34,521 nt of DNA from Minisyncoccota bacterium (GTDB lineage: Bacteria > Patescibacteriota > Minisyncoccia > Phycocordibacterales > JAQTLZ01), in the NCBI GenBank assembly GCA_028711065.1, contig JAQTSY010000004.1, positions 1 through 34,521 on the forward strand, read 5' to 3'. How positions within the stretch are numbered: the stretch's first letter is position 1; each line of letters begins with the position of its first letter. Below are positions 1-7,589 of the stretch, one piece after another. Below the pieces are notes generated by a model, which saw nothing but the letters and a program-made list of their open reading frames with translations, was not told where the DNA came from and searched no databases. Position numbers and translations under genes: made by a program.

Positions 1-60
1 AGATTCGAACTCTGACTACATGATCCCAAATCATGGATGCTACCGTTACACCACACCCCG
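1..60 (-). tRNA. tRNA-Pro (TGG), 3' end truncated by the window edge
   Basis: Reverse complement CGGGGTGTGGTGTAACGGTAGCATCCATGATTTGGGATCATG...GTTCGAATCT; anticodon stem CATGA/TCATG around loop TTTGGGA; T-loop GTTCGAATC. Confidence 0.88.
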
Positions 61-172
61 GTATAAATATTTCTCCAAAAATCAACTCGAAAATCTTATC
101 ACAGGAATTTTAAAAATCCTAATTCTCCTGTCTATTTTTATTGTAAAGGACATTAAGATTTATAAAAGACAT

Positions 173-604
173 CTAAAGGACAATATCATCCAATAGCTTT
201 ACATTCGCTATTTTCTTCTTCATATCCAGGAGAACAATAGCTACTAAAAATTCCCATTCTGGGTCATCATCCTCGTATTTCTCGAGAAGGTAGCTTTGCA
301 CTACCCTACCAAGCCTTTTAAGCTTCCAATCGTGGATATTTTCTTCGGGCCTATATTCATCATCTGTTACACCTTGGCCGGGCAGGCGTGGAACATCCTT
401 TGGACCGGATAGATTGATTTCACGTGAAACGGTCTTTACCTCAACAAAATAGAGCTTTTTGTCCTTATGAGCCACAATATCTATTTCTCCCCACTTCTTC
501 AGATAGTTTCGGCAGACAATGCTATATCCTTTTTTCTCTAGATATTTACAAGCAATATCCTCGCCCTTAATACCTATTGGATCTGCGAGATTGAGCCGTT
601 TCAC
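173..604 (-). CDS. yraN: YraN family (UPF0102) endonuclease-like protein
   Basis: GIKGEDIACKYLEKKGYSIVCRNYLKKWGEIDIVAHKDKKLYFVEVKTV matches the YraN core (GE-A...W-GEIDIV...-FVEVK). GTG start. Confidence 0.88.
   Translation of the reverse strand: MKRLNLADPIGIKGEDIACKYLEKKGYSIVCRNYLKKWGEIDIVAHKDKKLYFVEVKTVSREINLSGPKDVPRLPGQGVTDDEYRPEENIHDWKLKRLGRVVQSYLLEKYEDDDPEWEFLVAIVLLDMKKKIANVKLLDDIVL
417..430. promoter_or_regulatory. parS-like site (ATTTCACGTGAAAC)
   Basis: Matches the parS core TTTCACGTGAAAC around CACGTG; 13 of 16 against TGTTTCACGTGAAACA. Confidence 0.5.
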
Positions 605-611
605 GTGGAAC
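598..611. promoter_or_regulatory. parS-like site (GTTTCACGTGGAAC; reverse complement GTTCCACGTGAAAC)
   Basis: 14-bp core identical to the inner 14 bp of the classical parS TGTTCCACGTGAAACA; it spans the GTG start codon of yraN. Confidence 0.6.
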
Positions 612-1030
612 TAATTTAACAGACCTTGATCTAGAATCTCTCGGACAAACATATCGAGCTCCTTCTCCGACTTCATATCTTCAATAGTCATCCATTTAAA
701 ATCCGTGCTTTCGGCATCAATTTTAGGCTCCCCCTCTATATTTGCAAGATAACTTATTCTCACAATATGTTTCCCGTGAACCCTCAATATGTCCTGTGCC
801 GTAAGGATTTTAGGTGTTTCGTGTAAAACAAGTCCTGTTTCTTCCAGTATTTCCCTCTTCAGATTGTCCAAGAGAGAACTTCCGGGATTGATTCTCCCGC
901 CTACAATATCCCAATTCCCCTTTATATCTTTGTATTTTTCAGATCTTCGTAGAAGAAGAAACTTCCCCTCTTTATTTTTCAGAAATGCTTTTACGCCAAC
1001 TTGTAGAGTTATGTCTTTTTGATCGGTCAT
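611..1030 (-). CDS. NUDIX hydrolase
   Basis: Nudix box-like GGRINPGSSLLDNLKREILEETGL. Confidence 0.92.
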   Translation of the reverse strand: MTDQKDITLQVGVKAFLKNKEGKFLLLRRSEKYKDIKGNWDIVGGRINPGSSLLDNLKREILEETGLVLHETPKILTAQDILRVHGKHIVRISYLANIEGEPKIDAESTDFKWMTIEDMKSEKELDMFVREILDQGLLN

Positions 1031-1156
1031 ATATGTTACTTAAGAAACATTTACCGCTTATCGGACTGAAATTTTGTGTCTTTTTGTAAAATATCTATAT
1101 TTATAGGCTTATTTTAAATAAAAGACCAAATTTTTTCACTTTTTTAAAGCTGTCTT

Positions 1157-1186
1157 TTATGCACACAATCCACAGACTTATCCACA
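1157..1186 (+). promoter_or_regulatory. DnaA-box cluster (TTATGCACA, TTATCCACA, degenerate CAATCCACA between)
   Basis: Two exact TTATNCACA matches at 1157-1165 and 1178-1186, next to an AT-rich stretch (about 1085-1147) in an intergenic region. Confidence 0.45.
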
Positions 1187-1318
1187 GTTACACGTTAAAT
1201 ACCTATATTTTGAGCCATTTTGGTATTTCACTTTCTTTCCAAAAAGGACAGGGGTTCAGAGACATTAAGAGGAGTACTTACGCCGTTCGAGAAGGGAAGT
1301 CATTACAAACTTTTACTG

Positions 1319-1389
1319 TGCGGGTACCGGGAATCGAACCCGAATCTGAATCTTGGCAAGATCCTGTTCTACCATTAAACCATACCCGC
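1319..1389 (-). tRNA. tRNA-Gly (GCC), CCA not encoded
   Basis: GCGGGTATGGTTTAATGGTAGAACAGGATCTTGCCAAGATTCAGATTCGGGTTCGATTCCCGGTACCCGCA; acceptor GCGGGTA/TACCCGC; anticodon loop TTGCCAA. Confidence 0.96.
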
Positions 1390-2064
1390 ATTATATTTTT
1401 CTTCTATCAAATCGATAGCTATCAAATTCATCCAAATCAGAATTTTTCGCTTTAAGTATGTACTAGAAATTCCAATACTGCAAACTCCATGAGACAGTTT
1501 CCGTGTCTTATGCTTACCTTTGATGACAATACTCTTAGTAAAATCCTCTTGTTTTAAGCCCGTATTACTAATCCAGAATGTCTTGCACTCTTTTTCCTTC
1601 AGTTCGGGATAGAGCAGTAGCCAGGCCCTGATTTTGGGGGAAGAGAAACCACAAATTTTCTTTAGAAAATCAAGAAATACTTTGATCATAAGAGGGTCAG
1701 AATTGGCTATTGAGCATCTATCTTTTGAAAGTTTATTGCCTTCACCCCAATAAATCATCATCCCCGCTAGGAAAAGAGGGTGGTATTTGAGTTTTTCAAA
1801 CTCTTCAGTTGCTTCATTTTCAGCTTCTTTGTAGAGCTTCTCGAGATTTTCACCTCGAATTTTATTCAATTCTTTGATCCTTATGGTCGATTTCCCTTGA
1901 GCATTCGAAGCCAGACGAAAAGCAATCTTATTAGACCATTTTTGATCCCTGAACCACTCTGAGAGTGTACTCTTCGGAACTCTAATAAGACTTCTGATCT
2001 CATTATAGCTTTTGCCTTTAGCCCTAAGTGCAAATACTTTTTCTTTGTCTTTTCTCATATACAT
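1375..2064 (-). CDS. HTH protein with LAGLIDADG-like motif (LFLAGMMIYWGEGNK); putative homing-endonuclease-related protein
   Basis: N-terminal HTH-like segment (KGKSYNEIRSLIRVPKSTLSEWFRDQ) followed by a LAGLIDADG-like motif; C-terminal 15 nt overlap tRNA-Gly. Confidence 0.65.
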   Translation of the reverse strand: MYMRKDKEKVFALRAKGKSYNEIRSLIRVPKSTLSEWFRDQKWSNKIAFRLASNAQGKSTIRIKELNKIRGENLEKLYKEAENEATEEFEKLKYHPLFLAGMMIYWGEGNKLSKDRCSIANSDPLMIKVFLDFLKKICGFSSPKIRAWLLLYPELKEKECKTFWISNTGLKQEDFTKSIVIKGKHKTRKLSHGVCSIGISSTYLKRKILIWMNLIAIDLIEEKYNAGMV

Positions 2065-2135
2065 TTTAAGTATATCACGGGAGTTCGATTTCTTGGTGTG
2101 GATAATTTATCAAATTTACCGTATGATGAGGCAAC

Positions 2136-2207
2136 GCACCCATAGTGAAATGGATATCACACCGGTCTTCGGAACCGTTATTGGGGGTTCGAATCCCTCT
2201 GGGTGCA
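2136..2207 (+). tRNA. tRNA-Arg (TCG), CCA not encoded
   Basis: GCACCCATAGTGAAATGGATATCACACCGGTCTTCGGAACCGTTATTGGGGGTTCGAATCCCTCTGGGTGCA; acceptor GCACCCA/TGGGTGC; loop CTTCGGA. Confidence 0.95.
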
Positions 2208-2219
2208 CAAACTTAGCTC

Positions 2220-3746
2220 ATGAAGCTACTCCACAACCAACATTTTGAGATCCCGAAAGAGATCATGAATGTACTCGAAACGCTCGAAAAGAGCGGCTTT
2301 GAGGCTTTTATTGTGGGTGGCTGCGTACGCGGACTCCTTACTGGCTTCAAACCTCGCGATTGGGACGTCACCACAAACGCGACTCCGGAAGAAATCATAA
2401 AGCTATTTCCAAAAACATTTTACGAAAATACATACGGCACCGTCGGCGTAGTGAATGAAGATGTCTCTACTCGAACAGAAGAGGGGATTCCTGATGAGAC
2501 ATTGCGCGTCGTAGAGGTTACTCCATATCGTCTCGAGTCAACTTATTCTGACAACAGACGACCTGATGCCGTGACGTTCAGCAAAAATATTGAAGATGAT
2601 TTAAAGCGACGAGATTTCACCATAAACGCAATCGCGCTTTCTGTGAAAAAAGCTGGAACAAAGCTCGAAGAAAAAATTATTGATCCGCACAGAGGAATTA
2701 CAGACATCGAAATGAAAATACTGCGAACAGTAGGGAAGAGCGAAGACAGATTTGGAGAAGATGCGCTTCGCATTCTTCGTGCTGTACGAATCTCTACAGA
2801 AACAGGATTCGAGATCGAAAAAGAAACTGAAATGGGAATTCGAAAATGCGCTCCGCTTCTCGCAAAAATTTCCAAAGAAAGAATCCGAGATGAGTTTGTA
2901 AAAATCCTTATGTCCAAAGAGCCGATGAAAGGCATAATTATGGCTCAAAATATGGGTATTTTAAAATATATCGTTCCTGAGCTCGAGATGGGAATCGGAG
3001 TTGCGCAAAACCAAGCCCACGCATTTGATGTCTGGACACATCTTCTCAAATCACTTCAGCACGCGGCAGATAAAAATTGGTCTCTTGAAATCCGTCTTTC
3101 TGCGCTCCTTCATGACATTGGAAAACCAGAAAGCAAACGACAGCCCGCTGATAAAAAAGATCCCACATTCTACGGCCACGAAGTGATCGGCGCTCGCATG
3201 ACAAAAAAAATTCTCGAAAATTTAAAGTTCTCAAATAAAATAATTGAGAAAGTGACGCTTCTTGTGCGATGGCATATGTTTTTCTCCGACACGGAACAGA
3301 TCACGCTTTCAGCGGTGCGAAGAATGGTTGCGAATGTCGGCAAAGAAAACATCTGGGACCTCATGAATGTCCGCGCATGCGATAGGATTGGGACTGGTAG
3401 ACCAAAAGAAAGCCCGTATCGACTCCGAAAATATAAATCAATGATCGAGGAAGCGATGAGGGATCCGATCTCTGTCACGATGCTCAAGATTGATGGAAAT
3501 AAAATTATTGAAGTCACAAAAACACCTGCAGGACCAAAAGTGGGCTTTATTCTTCATGCTTTGCTTGAAGAAGTGCTCGACGACCCAAAGCTCAATACAG
3601 AGGAATATCTGGAGGAAAAGGCCAAAAAACTCATTACTTTATCTGAAGAAGAATTGAAAAAACTGGGGAAACTTGGCGTTGCAAAAAAAGAAGCTCTCGA
3701 AGAAAAAGAGAAGGAAGAAATACGCAAAAAACACTGGGTAAAATAA
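2220..3746 (+). CDS. cca: CCA tRNA nucleotidyltransferase with HD domain
   Basis: Pol-beta/PcnB head FIVGGCVRGLLTGFKPRDWDVTTNATPEEI, RRDFTINAIA motif, HD domain (LHDIGKPESK). Confidence 0.95.
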   Translation: MKLLHNQHFEIPKEIMNVLETLEKSGFEAFIVGGCVRGLLTGFKPRDWDVTTNATPEEIIKLFPKTFYENTYGTVGVVNEDVSTRTEEGIPDETLRVVEVTPYRLESTYSDNRRPDAVTFSKNIEDDLKRRDFTINAIALSVKKAGTKLEEKIIDPHRGITDIEMKILRTVGKSEDRFGEDALRILRAVRISTETGFEIEKETEMGIRKCAPLLAKISKERIRDEFVKILMSKEPMKGIIMAQNMGILKYIVPELEMGIGVAQNQAHAFDVWTHLLKSLQHAADKNWSLEIRLSALLHDIGKPESKRQPADKKDPTFYGHEVIGARMTKKILENLKFSNKIIEKVTLLVRWHMFFSDTEQITLSAVRRMVANVGKENIWDLMNVRACDRIGTGRPKESPYRLRKYKSMIEEAMRDPISVTMLKIDGNKIIEVTKTPAGPKVGFILHALLEEVLDDPKLNTEEYLEEKAKKLITLSEEELKKLGKLGVAKKEALEEKEKEEIRKKHWVK

Positions 3747-3828
3747 AAAAAAGACAATCGAAAACCGCCTTCACGATAATAAATGTTGTAAAGACGGTTT
3801 CGTGAAAAGTGTATTTCTATTCGTTAAA

Positions 3829-4006
3829 ATGAGAATACCCGCATTGAAGTTAAGCCAAAATATATTGGCTAATTTGGGGTCTTTCTTTCATATTTGAATT
3901 TGAAAACGCTTTTCAAAAGGCATTAGAGAGAGTAAATGCCTGTTTCAAGGAACTGGATCAAAATGTAAAGCCTCGGCGATATAAATTGATTCCGGGTAAA
4001 TTGTAG
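3829..4006 (+). pseudogene. Possible short frameshifted coding remnant
   Basis: MRIPALKLSQNILANLGSFFHI* in one frame continues as ...FEFENAFQKALERVNACFKELDQNVKPRRYKLIPGKL* in another; not in the ORF track. Confidence 0.3.
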
Positions 4007-4042
4007 CATCTATAAAAGACACGTAAAGGACACTTATCCACA

Positions 4043-4068
4043 ACGATGTCCTTTATAAAGGACATCGT
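4043..4068. repeat. 26-bp perfect palindrome ACGATGTCCTTTATAAAGGACATCGT
   Basis: Read directly: both halves are exact reverse complements, each containing AAAGGACA; preceded by TTATCCACA at 4034-4042. Confidence 0.95.
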
Positions 4069-4089
4069 CAAAAATCCAATAGAATAGGC

Positions 4090-4884
4090 TTACTTTAGGG
4101 TTATTGAAACGGGGCAATGATCTGACCCCATGACTTCAGGGAGGATTTCAGCCCTCTTTACTTTATCTTTCAATCCCGATGAAACAAGTATGTAGTCTAT
4201 TCTCCAGCCCACATTTCGAGCCCGAGCATTGGCGAAGTGTGACCACCAGGTGTAGAAACCGTTCCCTTCGTGAGACATTCTGAACGTGTCGACAAATCCA
4301 GCGTCAATGAAAGCCTGAAAACCTGCTCGTTCCTCTTTGGTGAAACCCTTCAGTCCCTCGTTTTCTTTCGGCCGGGCCAAGTCATCGGGAGTATGAGCGA
4401 CATTCAGATCTCCGCAGAAAATCACAGGCTTTTTCTTCTCAAGACTCTTGCAATATGCAAGAAATGCTGGATCCCATTGCTTGTGCCGGAGGGGGATTCG
4501 ACTCAAATCATCCTTGGCATTGGGGGTGTAGACGGTAACGATATAAAAATCTTTGTATTCAGCCATAATGACGCGCCCTTCGGTTCGAGGATCGCCATAA
4601 TTATCTGCACAAAGGCCAAATTTCTCGGCAATTACTTCCGGGAGGCCGTTTGCTATAGAAAGAGGTTTTGTCTTGGTAAAGATGGCAGTACCGGAATATC
4701 CTTTCTTTACAGCCGAATTCCAGTATTCTTCATATTGAGGCAAATCTACCGGAGATTCGTGCTCTTGCGCTTTTGTTTCTTGCAAACACAAGATATCCGG
4801 ATCATATTTTTCGATAAACGGAAGAAAAAGCCCTTTTTTGACAACAGCTCGTATACCATTCACGTTCCAAGAAATGATTTTCAT
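4090..4884 (-). CDS. xthA: Exodeoxyribonuclease III
   Basis: MKIISWNVNGIRAVVKKG, LCLQETKAQ, GDLNVAHTPDDLARPKEN, GWRIDYILVSSGL, GSDHCPVSITL motifs. Confidence 0.95.
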   Translation of the reverse strand: MKIISWNVNGIRAVVKKGLFLPFIEKYDPDILCLQETKAQEHESPVDLPQYEEYWNSAVKKGYSGTAIFTKTKPLSIANGLPEVIAEKFGLCADNYGDPRTEGRVIMAEYKDFYIVTVYTPNAKDDLSRIPLRHKQWDPAFLAYCKSLEKKKPVIFCGDLNVAHTPDDLARPKENEGLKGFTKEERAGFQAFIDAGFVDTFRMSHEGNGFYTWWSHFANARARNVGWRIDYILVSSGLKDKVKRAEILPEVMGSDHCPVSITLK

Positions 4885-4922
4885 GGAAGTACTATAGCAT
4901 TTTTAAAAAGTTTTTCAGTTTC

Positions 4923-5858
4923 CTAGTTTCGCTTCTTATCATGAAACTGCTTGTGAATGTCGTGGAGATGTTTGTCGGTCATATGCGTGTAGATCTGCGT
5001 CGTACTTATGTTTGAATGCCCCAAAAGCATCTGTACGGAGCGCAAATCAGCCCCATTTTGCAATAAATCAGTTGCGAAGCTGTGACGCAAGCTATGAGGA
5101 GTGACCTTTTTCGAGACTCCAGCTTTGATCGCATAGTGTTTCACCAATCGTTCCACCGAACGAGAAGAGAGCTGCATCCCTTTATTTTTTCTATCGATCT
5201 TCCCGAATCCTCGCTCTTCTATTTGGGTAAAAAGGGAATCGTCCATATCTTTTCTTTTTTTGAGATATTTTTGGAGCATCTCTTTGGCAGTCTTTGAGAG
5301 AAACACCACTCGCACTTTCTCTCCTTTTCCTCGGACAGAGAATTCGTCTCGGCTAATATCCAAATCCCGAGGAAGTTTGCAAAGTTCTGACACTCGAAGG
5401 CCGGTAGAAAAGAGCATTTCAAGAATAGCTCGGTCTCGAAGCTGTTTGAGACTATCGCCCTCTGCCGCTTTCAGTACGCGAGAAAGTTCTTCGGAAGAAA
5501 TGGTATCGATTGAGCGTTCCGGCACCTTTGCAAGCTCGATTCTGTCTGGAGAGAGGGAAGGAATGCCACGGTAGACCAAGTATTTCAGAAATGAACGCAG
5601 AGCGATGAGATAATAGTTCTGGGTTTTCTTTTTCAGCGTGTCAGAATCGCCACGGGTCGGTTTTGCACTCTGCCGATTGAGCCAAAGCCGGAATTCCCGC
5701 ACAGCAGAATCAGTAATGTCGGTTGGTTTTTTCAGTTTCGAATACTGAAGAAAGCGAGTTAAATAGCGCTCATAGTTTTCAACGGTCTTTTTGCTTCGCC
5801 CCTTGTCAATTTCAACGTATTGGAGGAATTCTTTCTTTAATTCATCGAGATTTGCCAT
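4923..5858 (-). CDS. Tyrosine site-specific recombinase, XerC/XerD family (likely start MANLDELKK at 5858)
   Basis: SAM-like N-terminal domain, catalytic HSLRHSFATDLLQNGADLRSVQMLLGHSNISTTQIYTH; TACAAT 6 nt upstream of the 5858 ATG. Confidence 0.92.
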   Translation of the reverse strand: MANLDELKKEFLQYVEIDKGRSKKTVENYERYLTRFLQYSKLKKPTDITDSAVREFRLWLNRQSAKPTRGDSDTLKKKTQNYYLIALRSFLKYLVYRGIPSLSPDRIELAKVPERSIDTISSEELSRVLKAAEGDSLKQLRDRAILEMLFSTGLRVSELCKLPRDLDISRDEFSVRGKGEKVRVVFLSKTAKEMLQKYLKKRKDMDDSLFTQIEERGFGKIDRKNKGMQLSSRSVERLVKHYAIKAGVSKKVTPHSLRHSFATDLLQNGADLRSVQMLLGHSNISTTQIYTHMTDKHLHDIHKQFHDKKRN

Positions 5859-5935
5859 ACCTTTATTGTACACCAATGTCGCACAATATTATCTGTGGAA
5901 AGACTCGTTTTTTGGCCTAGAACAGGGGGAGGGGC

Positions 5936-5964
5936 TTGCATTAAATCAGGTTTCGTGATACCAT
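5936..5964 (+). promoter_or_regulatory. Putative promoter of rpsO (TTGCAT-17-TACCAT)
   Basis: -35/-10-like hexamers with 17-bp spacer ending 9 nt before ATG 5974; CATACT 6 nt before the ATG is an alternative -10. Confidence 0.5.
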
Positions 5965-5973
5965 ACTAGGACC

Positions 5974-6246
5974 ATGTTAACAAAGACAAAGAAACAGCGG
6001 GTAATGAAAGAAACACGGATCCACGATAAGGACACCGGTTCTCCTGAAGTACAGATCGCGCTTCTCACGAAGAGAATTGCTGAATTGGCAGGACATTTGA
6101 AGAAACACCAGAAGGACAACCACTCACGACGAGGGCTTCTCCAGATGGTAGCAGACAGACAGACTCACATGGCATATCTTTTGAAGAAAAATCCAAAGAG
6201 ACACTCTGCAATCCTCAAACATCTCGATATCAAGAAGGCTAAATAA
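5974..6246 (+). CDS. rpsO: 30S ribosomal protein S15
   Basis: DTGSPEVQIALLTKRIAELAGHLKKHQKDNHSRRGLLQMVADR...LLKKNPKRHSAILKHLDIKK. Confidence 0.97.
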   Translation: MLTKTKKQRVMKETRIHDKDTGSPEVQIALLTKRIAELAGHLKKHQKDNHSRRGLLQMVADRQTHMAYLLKKNPKRHSAILKHLDIKKAK

Positions 6247-6274
6247 AAATAACCCCTTCTCGGGGTTATTTTTT
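6247..6274 (+). terminator. Intrinsic terminator of rpsO
   Basis: AAATAACCCC-TTCTC-GGGGTTATTTTTT hairpin plus T-run immediately after the stop. Confidence 0.9.
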
Positions 6275-6354
6275 ACTCCAGTTTCAATAAGTCGGTCGAT
6301 TTCGTCTTTCAGCATGGAAGCAGTATACTTTTTATACGTAATAATTAATTTTAT

Positions 6355-6882
6355 ATGACAGTAATTAAACACAAAGAACAGAGAGTCGGTATTTTTATAG
6401 ATACGCAGAACCTCTACCACAGCGCGAAAAATCTGTATCACGCTCGGGTCAATTTCGGACAGATCATTAAAGACGGGCTTGCGGGCCGGGCGCTCATCCG
6501 AGCGGTCGCCTACGTCATCACCACGGAAAGCGGTGAGGAAAAGCCCTTTTTCGAAGCGCTTGAGAAAGTCGGCATCGAAACAAAAACAAAAAATCTCCAG
6601 ATTTTCGCTGGGGGAAGCAAGAAAGCAGACTGGGACGTCGGACTTGCGGTGGATGCTATCAAAGCAGCGCCGAAACTCGACACAGTTATCATTGTTTCCG
6701 GAGACGGGGACTTTGTACCGCTCATCGAATACTTAAAGGTAAACGAAGGATGCCAAGTAGAAGTGATGGCCTTCGGGAAATCGACTTCACAGAAACTTGT
6801 GGAAGCGTCGGACGACTTTATCGACCTTTGCGAGAATCCTAAAAAATATCTCTTGAGCCAAGGTGGCCCAAGACGAGGATAA
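6355..6882 (+). CDS. NYN domain protein (LabA/DUF88-like)
   Basis: RVGIFIDTQNLYHSAKNLY ... KADWDVGLAVDAI ... DTVIIVSGDGDFVPLIEYLK: NYN/PIN-like acidic motifs. Confidence 0.88.
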   Translation: MTVIKHKEQRVGIFIDTQNLYHSAKNLYHARVNFGQIIKDGLAGRALIRAVAYVITTESGEEKPFFEALEKVGIETKTKNLQIFAGGSKKADWDVGLAVDAIKAAPKLDTVIIVSGDGDFVPLIEYLKVNEGCQVEVMAFGKSTSQKLVEASDDFIDLCENPKKYLLSQGGPRRG

Positions 6883-6884
6883 GA

Positions 6885-6914
6885 AAATCCCCTGGCGACT
6901 TGCCGGGGGATTTT
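6885..6914 (+). terminator. Intrinsic terminator after NYN gene
   Basis: AAATCCCC ... GGGGGATTTTG stem downstream of the stop. Confidence 0.7.
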
Positions 6915-6935
6915 GCTGCATAATTTTGTCTCGAA

Positions 6936-7352
6936 CTAAGCAAACATGAACTTTGTGTGCGGCCAATCTCTTAGCGAGAGTGTGCCGAAGAATCTTACTG
7001 TTCTACCCTCGCGCAAAAAGACGTGGGTGCAGTAATATTCATCCTTGAACGGACCGATGGCTTTCGGGAAGAGTACGATCCTACCGGGATTTATGAACTC
7101 TCCGTGGCGAGTGAAGTTCGCCACGTCGCGCGCAATAAAACCAAGCAGTGGATTTTTTTTCGTATCCAATCCCAGGACAGTGTCCATACTGCAACAGCGC
7201 ACCCGGACCAATCTTTTCAGTATCGCCAATCCAGTACCAGGATGGACGATAAGACGTTCCCAGTATTTATCGAATGCCAGAGGAAGCGCTGGAGCAAGAT
7301 CAATGCTCAAAGCGACCGCGGCTTCATCGTCCGTCACTGTGACAGTTTGCAT
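6936..7352 (-). CDS. Hypothetical protein (138 aa)
   Basis: Open on minus strand with AAAGGAGCATTTC-ATG, a strong Shine-Dalgarno at good spacing; no family recognised. Confidence 0.65.
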   Translation of the reverse strand: MQTVTVTDDEAAVALSIDLAPALPLAFDKYWERLIVHPGTGLAILKRLVRVRCCSMDTVLGLDTKKNPLLGFIARDVANFTRHGEFINPGRIVLFPKAIGPFKDEYYCTHVFLREGRTVRFFGTLSLRDWPHTKFMFA

Positions 7353-7527
7353 GAAATGCTCCTTTTCAAAGTTCGAGCAAAGTTGGTGTACAAACGACGA
7401 GAGGTTCTAAAAACTAATTATACTTCGTAAAAAATTGAGTGTCGACCGGCTAACAGGGGATAACGTGCATTTTATAAGCATTTTGCTACACTAACTCTAT
7501 TATCCAATAAGTATGGTCTTCAGATAG

Positions 7528-7578
7528 GTAGATTTCAGGGCCGAGCCCATGGAAATCTAAAATCTGGGGATCATCTAC
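7528..7578 (+). promoter_or_regulatory. Structured 5' leader of pnp
   Basis: TAGATTTC (7529-7536)/GAAATCTA (7552-7559) stem enclosing GGGC-CGA-GCCC; alternative pairing GTAGAT/ATCTAC. Confidence 0.5.
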
Positions 7579-7589
7579 ACGTTTTCTAT

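Noticed and set aside
1159-1455. 98-aa plus-strand ORF across the tRNA-Gly region
   Set aside because: Its VRVPGIEPESESWQDPVLPLNHTR segment is translated antisense tRNA sequence, a known spurious-annotation pattern.
2543-2948. Minus-strand ORFs of 130 and 115 aa within cca
   Set aside because: Low-complexity Ser/Phe-rich antisense translations of a clearly recognised gene.
7023-7430. Plus-strand ORFs of 135 and 121 aa opposite the 138-aa gene
   Set aside because: The minus-strand ORF has a strong Shine-Dalgarno and the plus ORFs show no family signal; treated as shadow ORFs.
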